DNA from: a virus
DNA: 28,098 bases
IMG/VR virus record: IMGVR_UViG_3300021957_000228
Location: 1 to 28,098 of that record
Reading direction: 5' to 3' (one strand)
Shown here piece by piece: positions 27,677 to 28,098 of the stretch. The notes below the pieces were generated by a model that was not told the DNA's origin, searched no databases, and was given only the letters and a program-made list of their open reading frames with translations. Positions within the stretch are counted from its first letter, which is position 1. Each line of letters begins with the position of its first letter. A program made the translations under genes and the position numbers.

Positions 27677-28098
27677 ATGGCAAACGAATTTAAAGTAAAA
27701 CACGGTCTTCTAGTAGAAGGCTCAGGCTCGGTAGTATTAGACATACAGGGCTCTCAAGGACAATTATTCTCAATAACTGATGACTTAACTGGAGATTTAT
27801 TCTCAGTATCAGACATATCAGGAGTCCCAATATTTAACGTAAATGCATCTGGAACAACTTCCTTTGATGGAACAATATATCTTGAAGATACTCCAGCATT
27901 AGATACAGCTGCAGATACGTCAATAAAATTTTTAACAAGAAACCAAAAAGGTATTGTTAGTTACCATACTTTAGGTTCCAACGCATTCAATAGCTCAACA
28001 TTTTTACCATCAACAGGTAAAGCAGCTGATTCTAATTTACTAGATGGCATAGACTTACATACAGCTAGGAATAATGAAGCAAATAAAGTTGTTAGGAC
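27677..28098 (+). CDS. Fibre-like protein, N-terminal part (runs off window)
   Basis: The frame is open from ATG 27677 to the window end (140 codons). The protein begins MANEFKVKHGLLVEGSGSVV, then has LDIQGSQGQLFSITDDLTGD and LFSVSDISGVPIFNVNASG. The two repeated phrases (LFSITDDLTGDLFSVSDISG) are a fibre or structural signature I recall from marine T4-like phages. Later text includes FDGTIYLED and PALDTAADTSIKFLTRNQKG. AAAGG about 12 bases upstream is the only Shine-Dalgarno-like stretch I noticed before a fibre gene and is too far for a good site. The role is probably a long fibre or baseplate-linked protein; the rest of the gene lies outside. Confidence 0.85.
   Translation, partial: MANEFKVKHGLLVEGSGSVVLDIQGSQGQLFSITDDLTGDLFSVSDISGVPIFNVNASGTTSFDGTIYLEDTPALDTAADTSIKFLTRNQKGIVSYHTLGSNAFNSSTFLPSTGKAADSNLLDGIDLHTARNNEANKVVR

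Noticed and set aside
27661-27693. 11-codon open frame ahead of the last gene
   Set aside because: ATG 27661 is followed by a stop after 10 residues and overlaps the real start at 27677 in another frame; no evidence beyond chance.
1-28098. tRNA genes, CRISPR arrays, insertion sequences, integrase or attachment sites
   Set aside because: None seen. The longest gap between genes is about 138 bp (10025-10162), there are no transposase or integrase proteins, and the repeats found are all inside fibre genes.

Overview
The window is about 28 kb of the virion (head, neck and adhesin) region of a lytic, T4-like contractile-tailed phage. The DNA is AT-rich, every convincing gene is on the + strand, and genes are packed with gaps mostly under 100 bp. 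The assignment rests on recognisable T4-type proteins: terminase large subunit (gp17), portal (gp20), prohead protease (gp21), scaffold (gp22-like), major capsid protein (gp23), and neck/tail-terminator proteins resembling gp13, gp14 and gp15. Small conserved proteins and modular fibre proteins of a type common in marine T4-like phages accompany them. Almost no start codon has a Shine-Dalgarno sequence; leaders are A/T-rich, as in Bacteroidota, so a Bacteroidota (for example flavobacterial) host is my best inference, not a demonstrated fact.

Layout. Positions 1-2 kb: the tail of an unknown gene, a small protein with a head-targeting-like N-terminus, and a 507-aa unknown protein. 2-5.5 kb: terminase and portal. 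5.5-12.8 kb: the head-assembly block (helical protein, 64-aa protein, 750-aa protein with an EF-hand-like loop, protease, candidate internal head protein, acidic scaffold, major capsid protein), ended by a strong UUCG-loop terminator. 12.9-16.4 kb: a PhoH-like ATPase, then gp13-, small protein, gp14- and gp15-like genes. 16.5-28.1 kb: a long adhesin/fibre region. It holds a 1182-aa protein with about seven Ig/cadherin-like domains, repeat-rich fibre proteins, a fibrinogen-like (FReD) lectin, two LamG-type lectin proteins, and a fibre gene cut by the window end.

How it works together. Terminase pumps DNA through the portal into a shell built from the capsid protein around the acidic scaffold. 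The protease then trims scaffold, capsid and internal proteins; several proteins here carry (I/L)xE-type sites near their N-termini that fit this. Neck and terminator proteins close the head and join it to a tail. The sheath and tube genes are not between terminase and portal, as they are in T4, and must lie outside the window. The adhesin block probably sets host range.

The most notable signal outside the genes is an 8-base motif, TATTTAT(A/T) preceded by C or A. It occurs nine times between genes, always in the same orientation and at variable distance from the next start, and once inside a gene. It is a strong candidate for this phage's late promoter. Curiously, it is the reverse complement of (or close to) the T4 late promoter TATAAATA. 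Other notable items are the fibrinogen-like domain in a phage adhesin, paired hairpins in the scaffold-capsid leader, peptide modules reused between neighbouring fibre genes, and the complete absence of TGA among 27 stop codons.
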